Assembly: GCF_900290235.1 (NCBI RefSeq)
Contig: NZ_OLMK01000063.1
Span: forward strand, 115,041-179,040
Source: Streptomyces sp. MA5143a
GTDB lineage: Bacteria > Actinomycetota > Actinomycetes > Streptomycetales > Streptomycetaceae
Direction of reading: 5' to 3'
DNA length: 64,000 bases
Below are positions 8,882 to 18,800 of this stretch, piece after piece. The notes below the pieces were generated by a model. It had not been told where the DNA came from. It was given only the letters and a program-made list of their open reading frames with translations, and did not search any database. Position 1 is the stretch's first letter. Each line of letters opens with the position of its first letter. A program made the translations under genes and the position numbers.

Positions 8882-9382
8882 TCAGTCCGCCGCCGGTTCC
8901 CAGCGGTACCCCTCGCCCGTTTCGTCGTACGGACGCAGCAGCGGTTCCAGCTCCGTACGCACGAGTTCGGCGTCCTCCGGCGGCAGGGTCAGCGACGCCC
9001 GCCGCATGCGGACGCTCCAGGTGGCCGGGTCGGGGAAGACCGACAGCCGCGGCACCAGATCACGTAGGACAAGGCCCTCGCGGAACGGGGCCAGTCCCGA
9101 CACTTTCATGCTGCAACCCTCGGAGTAGGAGCGCCCGCTGAAGACGACCGGCTCGTCCAGAACGTGTACTGGACTGGCGATCGCCGCCCGGCCGATGACG
9201 CGCCCCAGGTCCCGGGTCGGATTCCGGAAGCAGCCGCGCGTGCTGTAGAGGAACACCTCGTCCCCCTGCCCCAGCGTGCGCGCCGTCCTGGCCCGGCCCG
9301 CCGGGAAAGCCATCCGCTGCTCGGTGATGACCCAGCTCAGCGCGGCGCGGTCTCCGATGATCAGCAGGTGCGCGGGGGACAT
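8882..9382 (-). CDS. EVE/PUA-like domain protein
   Basis: A protein of 166 residues. The pattern LSWVITEQRMAFPAG, GDEVFLYSTRGCFRN, GRVIGRAAIAS and the following beta-rich segment resemble the PUA-like EVE fold, a family that reads modified bases in nucleic acid and is often encoded next to restriction genes. AAGG lies about 7 nt before the ATG. It is divergent from the SMC-like ATPase operon, and the 185-nt gap between them holds an 18-bp near-palindrome and the shared 17-bp element. It probably acts as a modified-DNA or RNA reader; the assignment is from sequence pattern only. Confidence 0.6.
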   Translation of the reverse strand: MSPAHLLIIGDRAALSWVITEQRMAFPAGRARTARTLGQGDEVFLYSTRGCFRNPTRDLGRVIGRAAIASPVHVLDEPVVFSGRSYSEGCSMKVSGLAPFREGLVLRDLVPRLSVFPDPATWSVRMRRASLTLPPEDAELVRTELEPLLRPYDETGEGYRWEPAAD

Positions 9383-9432
9383 GCGGTCACCTTAGTGGGC
9401 CCACTCCACAGGACTGACACTCCCCGCGTGTA

Positions 9433-9450
9433 CACAAGTTCGAACTCGTG
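9433..9450. promoter_or_regulatory. 18-bp near-perfect palindrome (operator candidate)
   Basis: CACAAGTTCGAACTCGTG is a dyad with a single mismatched pair, centred on TTCGAA. It lies 51 bases upstream of the EVE-like gene and 15 bases from the shared 17-bp element, in the divergent gap, where a repressor could control the EVE-like gene. Confidence 0.45.
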
Positions 9451-9464
9451 AAATCTCGTAAGCC

Positions 9465-9487
9465 TGTTGACATCGTTAACGTACTTT
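9465..9487 (+). promoter_or_regulatory. Shared 17-bp dyad element plus -10 hexamer, copy A
   Basis: TGTTGACATCGTTAACG (9465-9481) is directly followed by TACTTT (9482-9487), which fits the actinobacterial TAnnnT -10. It points toward the SMC-like ATPase gene, leaving a leader of about 75 nt. The same arrangement occurs at 21457-21479 and, reversed, at 31647-31669. Confidence 0.6.
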
Positions 9488-9567
9488 CATCATGCTCGTA
9501 GCGCCAACAAGGCGTACCAACAGCCCGCGTGGCCCCTTCCGCCGCGCCCGCACGACGGGACCCGACC

Positions 9568-12003
9568 ATGACCGAGCAGCCCTCCGCGTCCCTGCGCGAC
9601 CTCCTCCTCGACCGTCTCCACCACTCCGACCTCACCCCCCAGGTACGGGACCTGCTGCGCGAGCTGGTCCCCGACGAGTCGTCCAGGAGCAGTGGAGGGC
9701 GTGCCGGACCCGTGCAGCTGCGGTCCATCACCGCGGCCAGCTGGCGAGGCATCGGGCCGCGGACCACCCTCGAACTGCCGCCGGGGCCCGGTCTGGTCGT
9801 CGTGGCGGGGCCCAACGGCTCCGGCAAGTCGAGCTTCGCCGAGGCCGCCGAGACCGCCCTGACGGGGCGCAACTCCCGGTGGGACGGGAAGCGGGCCACC
9901 GACTGGCAGAAGGGCTGGCGGAACCTGCACAGTCCCGATGTCACCCCCGAGGTCTCCGTCGTGCTGTCCGTCGGTGACCAGGGCGAAGCCGTGACCCTGC
10001 GGCGGACCTGGCACGGGGTCAAGGTCGACGAGGCCCGCACGCGGGTCGAGGGGGCGGACGGCACGGAGCTCAAACTGGAGGAGGTCGTCGACGCCGAGGC
10101 GCTGGACTTCGCCCGGCCCTTCCTGCCGTACAGCGAACTCGGTTCGATGATCAACGGCACGCTCGGTGGGCTGCACGACGCCTTTTTCAAGCTCCTCGGG
10201 CTCGAACTGCTCGCCGAGCTCGACGGCCGGGTCAAGGACGTCGTCGCCGAGTGCAAGCAGACGGTCGATCACTCGGTCGCCCTCACCGCGGGGCTCCTCG
10301 CCGACCTGGGTGCGGTCGACGACCCCAGGGCCCGCGAGGCGGTGCAGGCGCTGTCGGGGGCCAAGCCCGACCTCGGCCGGGTGCGTGCCCTGTTGGCGAG
10401 CCGTGCCCCCGCCGCCGAGGCCGAGCTGGCCCGGCTGCGGCGGCACGCGACGCTGACCGGACCGGATCTGGCGGAGGTCGGCGGAGCAGTCGCCCGGCTG
10501 CGGGAGGCCGCCGCGGCAGCCGAGGAGGCCCGGTACGGCAGTGCCGAGGAGGCCCGCCGCCTGGCCCGGCTGCTGGAGACGGCGATCGAGCACCAGCGGC
10601 GCTCCCGGACCACGGACTGCCCGGTCTGCGGCGCGGAGAACCGGCTCGACCGGACGTGGGCCGAGCAGACGCGGGCGGAGGTGGAGCGGCTCCAGGCGGC
10701 GGCCACGGAGGCCGAGGCCGCCCGCCAGGAGACGTCGGTCTCGGTGCGGGCCGCACACGACCTCGTGCAGCCGGTACCGGTGTGGCTGCGGGGCGAGACC
10801 TCCCCGCTCGCGACGGTGTGGCAGGACTGGGCCCAGTGTCGGGACATCACCCACCCCAGGGAGCTGGCGGACCGCGTCGAGCGTGCCGCCGCCGCACTGG
10901 ACGACGCGTGCAGGCAGGTGCGGGAGGAGGCCGCCCGGCAGCTCGCCGAGCATGACGGGGCCTGGCAGCCGTTCGCCGTACGGCTCGCCGAGTGGCTCGG
11001 CGCGGCGGAGGCGAAGGAGGCCGCACTCGACCGGGGCAGGCACGCCCGCAAGGCACGCACCTGGCTGCGCCCCATCATCGACGAACTGCGGGACGAGCGG
11101 CTGCGGCCCTTCGCGCAGCGGTCGCAGGAGGTGTGGCAGCGGCTGTGCGAGCACAGCAGCGTCACCCTAGGATCAGTCACTCTCGGCGGCACGCCCGGCC
11201 GTGGCAGGGTCGTCCTCGATGTCTCCGTGGACGAGATGTCAGCCCCGGCCTACAGCGTGATGAGCCAGGGCGAGCTGCACTCCCTCGCTCTCTCCCTGTT
11301 CCTGCCGCGCGCCACGCACGCCGAGAGCCCGTTCGGCTTCCTCGTCATCGACGACCCCGTGCAGTCCATGGACCCCGAGAAGGTCGAGGGACTGGCCCGG
11401 GTGCTCGACGCCTGCGCCCGGGACAGGCAGGTGATCGTCTTCACCCACGACACCCGGCTCCAGCAGGCCGTCGCCCACCTCGGCATCAAGGCGACCGTCC
11501 TGCGCGTGAGCCGCCAGACCGACTCGGTGGTGGGCGTGGAGACGCTCACCGACCCGGTGGACCAGGCTCTCGCGGAGGCGCGGGCCGTCTCCCTGGACTT
11601 CAACCTGCCGCAGGACGTGGCCGACCACGTGCTGCCCGCCATGTGCAGGGTGGCTGTCGAAGCCGCCTGCCTGGAGACCGCGCGGCGCAGGCTCCGCGAC
11701 GAGCAGGGCCTCGGGCTGCGGGCGATCGAGAAGCGCGTGGAGTCCCTTGACCGCACCAAGTCGTACGTGTCCCTCGCGCTGCTCGGCGACGAACAGCAGC
11801 ACGCCCGTGCGGCCGTCGAGCGGATCTGTCCCGGGGGTTGGACGCTGATCCAGCTCTTCAACTCGGGCGCCCACACGCCCCTGCCGACCGTCGAGGACCG
11901 CAAGGATCTCGTCCGCCGGACCAAGGCCCTCGCGACCGCGATCCGGTGCAGCACGGGGACCGGGAGCGCCGGGGGCACCCAGAGCGTCGGAGGCGATCGA
12001 TGA
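9568..12003 (+). CDS. SMC/Rad50-like AAA ATPase with a single CxxC hook motif
   Basis: A protein of 811 residues from the ATG at 9568; a GTG 13 codons earlier lacks a ribosome binding site. The Walker A motif GPNGSGKS is at residues 81-88, a CPVCG motif at 351-355 lies between two long coiled-coil arms, an ABC-signature-like SQGELHSL is near 566, and Walker B LVIDDP is near 592-597 followed by a D-loop-like QSMD and a switch His (FTHD). This is the layout of RecN/Rad50-type ATPases in which two CxxC hooks dimerise through zinc. After the ATPase head there is an unusual C-terminal helical extension of about 190 residues. It overlaps the following small gene by ATGA. ATPases of this type power several anti-phage systems (Lamassu, Septu, RloC), but none of their known nuclease partners is present here. 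Confidence 0.85.
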   Translation: MTEQPSASLRDLLLDRLHHSDLTPQVRDLLRELVPDESSRSSGGRAGPVQLRSITAASWRGIGPRTTLELPPGPGLVVVAGPNGSGKSSFAEAAETALTGRNSRWDGKRATDWQKGWRNLHSPDVTPEVSVVLSVGDQGEAVTLRRTWHGVKVDEARTRVEGADGTELKLEEVVDAEALDFARPFLPYSELGSMINGTLGGLHDAFFKLLGLELLAELDGRVKDVVAECKQTVDHSVALTAGLLADLGAVDDPRAREAVQALSGAKPDLGRVRALLASRAPAAEAELARLRRHATLTGPDLAEVGGAVARLREAAAAAEEARYGSAEEARRLARLLETAIEHQRRSRTTDCPVCGAENRLDRTWAEQTRAEVERLQAAATEAEAARQETSVSVRAAHDLVQPVPVWLRGETSPLATVWQDWAQCRDITHPRELADRVERAAAALDDACRQVREEAARQLAEHDGAWQPFAVRLAEWLGAAEAKEAALDRGRHARKARTWLRPIIDELRDERLRPFAQRSQEVWQRLCEHSSVTLGSVTLGGTPGRGRVVLDVSVDEMSAPAYSVMSQGELHSLALSLFLPRATHAESPFGFLVIDDPVQSMDPEKVEGLARVLDACARDRQVIVFTHDTRLQQAVAHLGIKATVLRVSRQTDSVVGVETLTDPVDQALAEARAVSLDFNLPQDVADHVLPAMCRVAVEAACLETARRRLRDEQGLGLRAIEKRVESLDRTKSYVSLALLGDEQQHARAAVERICPGGWTLIQLFNSGAHTPLPTVEDRKDLVRRTKALATAIRCSTGTGSAGGTQSVGGDR

Positions 12004-12410
12004 GCGTGCCCCCGGAGACCCTCGTGACCGCCGCCGGACGCCTCCTGCAGCCCGCACCGGGCACCGTCGCTCCCCTCGTCCCCGGCCTGCGCGCCCGTGC
12101 CGCCGCCATCCTGCTCCGTATGGCGCTCGACCAGGCCCTGGACGCCTACTGGCAGCGGATCACTCCGTCGATGACCCGGATCGGCAAGCACCGGATGCTG
12201 TGTCTGGAGTGGTACGCGGGCCACGACACCGCCCGCCGGTGCCGCACCACCTGGTCGGCGCTCAGCGCGGCATGCCACTACCGCACGTACGAGCTGCCCC
12301 CGGCCCCGGCAGAGATCCGCACCCGGCTGCGGGAGGTCACCGCCCTCCTCGCCGCCTTGGGCGACAAACCGGACCCGGCTTCCGTGAGGCTGGCAGAAGA
12401 CGCGGGATAG
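12000..12410 (+). CDS. Small helical protein coupled to the SMC-like ATPase
   Basis: A protein of 136 residues, starting in an ATGA overlap with the ATPase stop, so the two are almost certainly co-translated. It is all-helical by composition, with a conserved-looking core (MLCLEWYAGHD, WSALSACHY-like segment, YELPPAPAEIRTRL). There are no cofactor-binding or nuclease motifs I can recognise; a HEPN-like helical fold is possible but the RxxxxH signature is not clear. It is followed by a strong terminator, so the ATPase and this gene form a closed two-gene unit. Confidence 0.7.
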   Translation: MSVPPETLVTAAGRLLQPAPGTVAPLVPGLRARAAAILLRMALDQALDAYWQRITPSMTRIGKHRMLCLEWYAGHDTARRCRTTWSALSAACHYRTYELPPAPAEIRTRLREVTALLAALGDKPDPASVRLAEDAG

Positions 12411-12423
12411 GTCCCCACGCGCG

Positions 12424-12457
12424 GACAGGGGCGCCGCTTGTCAGCGGTGCCCCTGTC
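12424..12457 (+). terminator. Strong hairpin terminator after the ATPase/small-protein pair
   Basis: A 14-bp stem (12424-12437 with 12444-12457, one G-U pair) closes a 6-nt loop, TTGTCA. It lies 14 bases after the stop of the small gene. The tract after it is only weakly T-rich, as is common in Streptomyces. Confidence 0.75.
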
Positions 12458-12807
12458 GTTCTGGAGAAACTCACGGTGCATGAATGAGGGACGGGGCGCC
12501 CTGTCGAGGGCAGGGCCGGGTCGCCAGGCCTCGGAGCCGGCCGATCTGTGTGTGCTCGGTGGCAGCGGCGACTGTCTGCCAGCCGGCGCAGACCTGTCGG
12601 CGTGCCCGTCCCTGAGCAAGCGACGCGCGGCTCCGCGCCTTCGAGGCTGTCGCCCCTTCGGAGGCCGTGTCTCTGTGAGAAGGCGTGCAGCGCAACGCGG
12701 TGGGACAGTGCGGCATGCCGTCTCGCCTGCACGTCCGAGCCGGCCACCGGAAAACCGGACCGTGAACCGTACCGACCGCCGGGGCAGCCGGTACGTGCCA
12801 CACGGTG
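12458..12807. other. Intergenic region between convergent units
   Basis: About 350 bases between the terminator and the end of the giant ATPase gene. Open frames here lack start signals and family motifs. I see nothing else of note. Confidence 0.4.
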
Positions 12808-15800
12808 TCACCCGTGGAGCGCCACGCACTCACGGAGCAGCGGTTCCAGACGCAGCTGGGTGTCCTCGCGGTCGAAAACCTGCAGCGCGCCGAGACAGCT
12901 GACGATCCAGCGCGCCTCGTCCTCGTCCTCGAGCTTGAGAGCCACGGCGGTCACCGCGCCCTCCAGATCGAACAGGCCCTCCCTGAACTCGTCGTTCAGG
13001 GCCCGGTACCCCGTTACGAGCAGCTGGTCCGCGTACAAGCCGGTCGCCTCGGCGAAGGCGCGGGCCTCGGACCGGTCCGCGCGCAGGCCGGCCAAACGGC
13101 GCAGGACCTCATCGGGGTCGCCCAGTTCGTCGTGCAGGCGGTGGGCTCGGCCGACCATGAGAGGCCAGCCGCCGGTCAGCTCATGGAGGCGGTCCAGGCG
13201 GTCTTCCGTGTGGAACATGTTGACCCGCTGGGCCCAGCCGCGAAGGCTGCGGCCGTCGTGACGGCGCAGCACCACGGGCGCCGCCGTGGTGGGTTCGGTT
13301 CCCGTCAACAGGGTGCGCCACAGGGCCAGCTGAGTGGGGTCGATGACGAGGACCACAGCGCGGGTGACCCCCGGGGTGGCGGGCAGTAGCGTCTCAGCCA
13401 GATCGACGGCCTCTCGGCACGTCTCCTGGCGCGCCGGATAGCGGGCGAAGTCGCTGATGACCACTCGCCGTTCGCGGGGCCGTCCGCCAGTGAGCTCCTG
13501 CTTGTAGGCGCTGGGCTTGCCGACGGGCGGCAGCTTCCAGTCGGCGATGCGCCCCGCGACCGCACGCAGGGTATCGCCGACGTCGGTGACACAGGTGGCG
13601 GTGGTGCCGAGGACGACCCTTGTCTGGTTGGAGCGCTCACCGAGGAGATCGTCCAGCTGGGTGATGGTGAGCGGAGCCGGCCGGCCGTCGGGCAGCTCGG
13701 GGCGGCCCTCCTGCACGATGCTCTCCTGGAGTTTGCAGTCCTCTTCGGCCCTGAGCAGGCGGGCGTCCACCTCGTTGGGAGTGCCGATCATGCGCAGAGC
13801 GTTGGGGCCGCGCAGATGCCAGCCCTGACCGTCGTGGTTGGGGGCGAGGATGCCGAGGCCCACCATCTCGGAGAGATAGGCACGGAATCCCTCGGTGTCG
13901 AGCTGTTCGAAGCCCTTGCGCCAGAACGTCTCGCACTCCTCGCGCAGTTCGGCGTCGCTGAGTCGTGCTTCCAGACCGCGATGGCGGGCGTGGTACGCCA
14001 ACACGTTGGCGATCACGTCGTAGCGGTGGTCGAGGCTCAGTGTGTCCTTGAAGGCCGACGAGATGCTGTCCCTGAGACCGGCGTCCGATTCCACGACCTC
14101 GATGTCGGCGACGCTCACGGTGTACGGGGGGCCCTCGGCTCCGCGCCGCGCCCGCTTGCGGTGCATCAGCTCGACCAGCCGGTGACCGAACATCTGCAGC
14201 AAAAACGGCTGGTAGGAGCAGTAGCCGAGTACCCGGTTGACCAGGTCCATGTCCTGGAACTCGAAACCCAGCGCCCGCATCGGCTCCACCAGCAGTTCAG
14301 CGGCGAACTGGGGTGCGAGCGGCCCGATCACCTTCGGAGTCTGGGCGAGGTGGCCGAACGGTCCGTTGCTCGCGAGCTTGGAGAACCGCTGGACGGAGTG
14401 CAGTCCGGCGAAGACGACCTTGGCGTGGTCCTTGGTGTCGGAGCCGAGGCCCTTGAGCTTCTTGGTCTGGTCGAAGCGGGGGGCATCCGCCTCGAAGAAC
14501 TGGTCGCATTCGTCGAGCAGGATCAGCAGCCTGCGCCGCGAGTCCCCGTCGAGCCAGGCTCGGATGGCGGCGCGAACCCGTTCCGAAATGTCGCGACTCG
14601 ACCTGCGGCTCTGCGGTCGGCCCAGTACCTGTGCGGCGGTCAGCTCCCGGTCCAGGACGCTCCACAGCGCCTCAGGGCCCAGCGAGCTGCCCTTGCCGAT
14701 GTTCTCCTGGTCGAGGTTGACGTACACCGCCTGGTGGTAGCCGGGGCGCTGCTCGGTGAATCGCTCCCCGGCGTCTGCGAGCAGCGCCGATTTGCCGAGG
14801 CCCCGGCCGCCGAAGATGACCTGGGTGCCGCGCGGATCGAGGATGCTCTTCCGCTCGGCGTCACGGCCGTAGAACATCTCGCCGCCGATCCGGCCACGCT
14901 TCTCCCTGATGTACGGGTTGACGCCGGAGAACGGCAGCAGCGTCTGCGTGGCCGTGCTGACCTGGCGGTTGCCTCGGGCCGCCAGGTAGGCGAGTGCCGC
15001 GTCGTCCACGACGAGCAGAGGCTGCAACTGGTCTGAACCCATGGCGAGTTCTACACGGGCCTCGCGGCTCAACGTGCCGAAGTAGACGACAAGCAGGCTC
15101 GCGCCGCTTGTGTCACGCTCCGCCCAGCTCATGACGACCTTGGCGTGTGGGCGCCCCCAGACCATGAGTACGCGGAGGCTGCCGCCTTGCTCCCCGATCT
15201 GCGAGCCGAACGCGGGCGCCTTCGCCCTGCCGTTGATCTCCACGTCGGTCGCTTCGAAGAAGCGGTACTCGCGTCGACGCAGGTTTGGCGACCGCTCGTC
15301 GAGCGGCCTCGCACTCTTGGCGTCGTAGCCGAGGAGTTTGAGGGCAGGGAGCAACTGACGTCGCGCCGACACTTCGAGTCGGTCCTTCGGCTCGGTCGCG
15401 CCGAGCTCCCGCCATGCGCCGAGGGCGTCGGCCGCCAAGGCCGCCTCGTCGGTGGACAGTGCGCTGTAGTCCAGGACGGGCAGCGTCGGATGCTTGGCGC
15501 CGGAACGGACGAGGTCGACGAGCTCCCGGTCGATGCCCTTCGGCAGCCCGTCGGGGACGGCCGGGAAGAACTCGTTCAGATGGGACTCACCGGTCTCGAT
15601 CTCCGGGACAGGTTCGCCGATCTCCAGGAAGTAGACGAGGTCTGCGGCGGTGGCCAGACCGCCGGTGTCCAAGTGACGCAGGACCTGGGCGCGTTCCTCT
15701 GCGGTGAGGTCCAGAGCGTCGAGCCGGGCCCGAATCCGGTCGGCTGCCTGCTGACGGAAGGCGGGCAGGTCCCTCCGTACGGCGTCGAGGGCCCGCCGTA

Positions 15801-18800
15801 CGTCCCTCAGGTCGTGTGCACCGGTGCCGTCGAGTCGGTCGCGGGCGTCGGCGAGCAACTCTTGGAGGAGTAGGTCCTGGTCGTCGGTCACAGCCCCGTC
15901 GGCCTGTGCGCGATGCAGCTCGGCGACCAGTTCGTCGTGTTCCCGGCGCAGTTCTGTGCGCCGCACCGCCTCCTGCTCGTCGATCTCGGCGACGGAGGGC
16001 GGGGTGAAGTCGTCGGCCTGCGCGGCGGGCAGCAGCCCGCGTGAGGCCAGCTCGACGATGGTACGGGCCGCGGCGAAGGCATCCTGGGAGAGGCGCTCGG
16101 CGAATGCGTCCTGCCAGCCCCGCTCGACGGCAGCGAGAAGCTGGTCAAGCGACTGTCGCTCGTCGGGGGCGTCGCAGACCTTCAGCAGTTCCGCGTCCAG
16201 CACCAGTTCGGTCGCGACCGATCCGCCGGGACGCGTGGTCGCGCTCTCACCCGCGAGCAGGGCGAACAGCTCCTGCATCGAGGAGCGCGCCGCCCAAGCC
16301 GTCGCGGCCGACACGGCGTCCGAGCGCCGCGCCAGCTGCTCCAGCTCACCCAGTGCCGACTCCTTGCCGTCCAGCAGGGACTGGCGCAGGGAGGAGACCT
16401 CCTTGACCGCCCGGCTGCCATCGGAACGATCGCCGCGGCGGGCACCGTCAACCGCCAGGCACCACTCCTTGACCAGGCTGACGGCTCGCTCCACAAGATG
16501 CACCAGGTCCTGCCGCCCCGACCCCTGGAGTGGTTTGCCGCTGGGCGAGCGGTGCCTACGATCCATGCGGTCGATCTCGTTGTTGACCTCGGCCAGTTTC
16601 GACAGCCGCTCGGCATGCTCGCGCACCTGCTGGATCGCGTCGCGGTTGTCGTGGACGACGGTCGTGAGCAGCGATCCGAGCATGCCGTCGCCGGGGGCCA
16701 GCCAGTGCTTGGCGATCTCCGTCGCTCGCGCGAAGCGCAGTCTCTGCGGTGCGAGCAGGGCACGGCTCTGCGCGCGCAACTCCCGCAGCCGGGCTTCCGT
16801 CCCGGAGACGTCGGAGACGAGCGGTGAGGCGTTCATCAAAGCACCGCTGAGGGCACGGTCGGCGACAGCGGTCGCCGCCTCCGCAAGCCGGTCCGGAAGC
16901 CGGGGGACCAGCGCCTTGAGCTGAGCGCCTGCCGAGTGGTCGCCGGTGATCAGCGCGGTGCGCAGCAGGGCGGGCAGTAGAAGGAGTTCGCTGCCCTCGG
17001 TCTCCCGCCCCGCGTATCCGCCGTACTCCTGCAGCAGGTCAGCCGTCAGCCGGGCACCCTGGCTGTCACCGGAAGTGAGCAGCGCGGCGGCACCGGCCAG
17101 GCGGAGCGCCGCCACCTGTGGCTCGGGGCGGCCGGCGGCCTTCGCCACGTGGTGGGCGAGTCCGAAGCGTCGCTCGACGACCAACTGGGCCAGAGCCTGC
17201 TCGGCTACGGCCGCGTCGGAGTCGTCACGCGCGGCCGGGGCCGCTTCTCGGGTGGGCGCGTCGTCGGTGGGACGGATCGTAGGTGAGGGTGCCGGCACAG
17301 ACCTCTGCGGGTCCGTGCGCGGGACCGGGGAGCTGCCGACCGTCCTCGCGGCCTTCGTGTCGGTGGTGTGAGCCGGCTCGGGCGCCGCCGTCCGAGGGGA
17401 CGCGGGAACCTCCGGTTCGGAGGCGGGCTTGCGCACGGTCTCCTCGGGGGTGTGGTCGGTGGTCTCCTCCGCCTGCTCGACCGGCTCCACGGCCCCGTGG
17501 TCCATGGTCATCGCACTGTCGGCGGGTCCGGTGGAGCCGTCCGCCTTGGCCCCTGCGGGCTCGCTACAGACCTCCTCCGGCTGGGCCGACGTCAGTTCGG
17601 GAGCCATGACAGCCGCCATGGCGCACGCGGGCAGCACGCGCACGACCTGCTCCTGCAGTGCCAGGATCTCCGCCGCGGCGTCCGCTTGACGCCCCAGTCT
17701 GATGAGCCGGGTCAGGGCGGCGAGCGCTGCGCTCTGCTCCCGCTGCGACGGCTCCCACACCGGTGCGTCCAGCAGGCTGCGGGCCGTGTCTCGCACGGCC
17801 TCCGTGGCGGCGGCGGCAGGGCTGTCCGGACGGCAGGTGACACCCAGCAGCTTCCTCAGGACCTCACGTGCCTTGAGGTCACGCTCGTGCGCCGCCCGGT
17901 ATGCGCGTGCGGCGCGGGTCATGTCCCCCAGGCGGCGCGGCACGCCCTCGATCCCCGCCGCGCGGAACGCCCCGGCGACGTTGTCGAAGAGGGCGCCCAG
18001 CGCGGTCAACGCGGCCAGGTCCCCGTCCTGCGGGGGGCGGCCGTCCACGACCGCACCGGTCACCTGCTCTGCCGCTTGCCGGGCCTGTTCAAGAGCCGAC
18101 TCCAGCTGCCGGCAGGCCGCCTCCGGTTCCATCCCCACCGTGGTCCTGCGGCTTGCGGACGTCGCAGCGGCCACGTCGTGAGGAGCACAGGGTTCCGGTG
18201 CCGCGGTCCCTGGGGCGGGGGCATTCGTAACCGGCCCGTCGGCGACGGCAGCGCGTCCAGGCTTTCCGTCGCTCACGAGCTGCGGTTCCTCGTCTTCCGC
18301 TCCTCCGGGGACGAAACCCGGGTGCGCCTCTACGAGAGACCGCGCCTCGGCAGCAACAGCGGCGAGCTGTGCCGATTCCTTGTCGTCGGCCGTCGCCGCG
18401 AACCAATCCTGGTCCGCTGCCCAGGCGAGGAGGTGGGCGTCGGCGACGGAGGCGTTGCACCACGCGAACACCGTAGCCCGGACCAGCGTCTCGCCCCACC
18501 GGGAAACGGGATCGGAAACCGTCTCACCGTCCTGCGCGAACACGAACCTGCCGACCTGAGTCATCACGGTGACGGTGAGTCCTTGGATCCCGCATGTACA
18601 GGTGTTCTGGCGCGACTCGCGCCGCAGCCTGGCGAGAACGTCCCGGCACAGGGCTCTGCTGACCCGTCGAGGGGCCGCCAAGCGGATGCCCAGGCCGCCG
18701 AGCAGCTGCTGCCGATCCCTGGGCGGCAGGGAGTTGAAGGCAAGCTCCACCATGTCGGCCGTGAGGTCGTCCAGGGCGGCGATGGCCGGGTGCTCTAAGG

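Noticed and set aside
9433..9450. LexA (SOS) box
   Set aside because: The palindrome centre GTTCGAAC does not have the GAAC-N4-GTTC spacing of actinobacterial LexA sites.
12424..12807. Extra gene between the ATPase pair and the giant ATPase
   Set aside because: Open frames are Arg/Pro-rich, overlap the terminator hairpin and have no ribosome binding sites.
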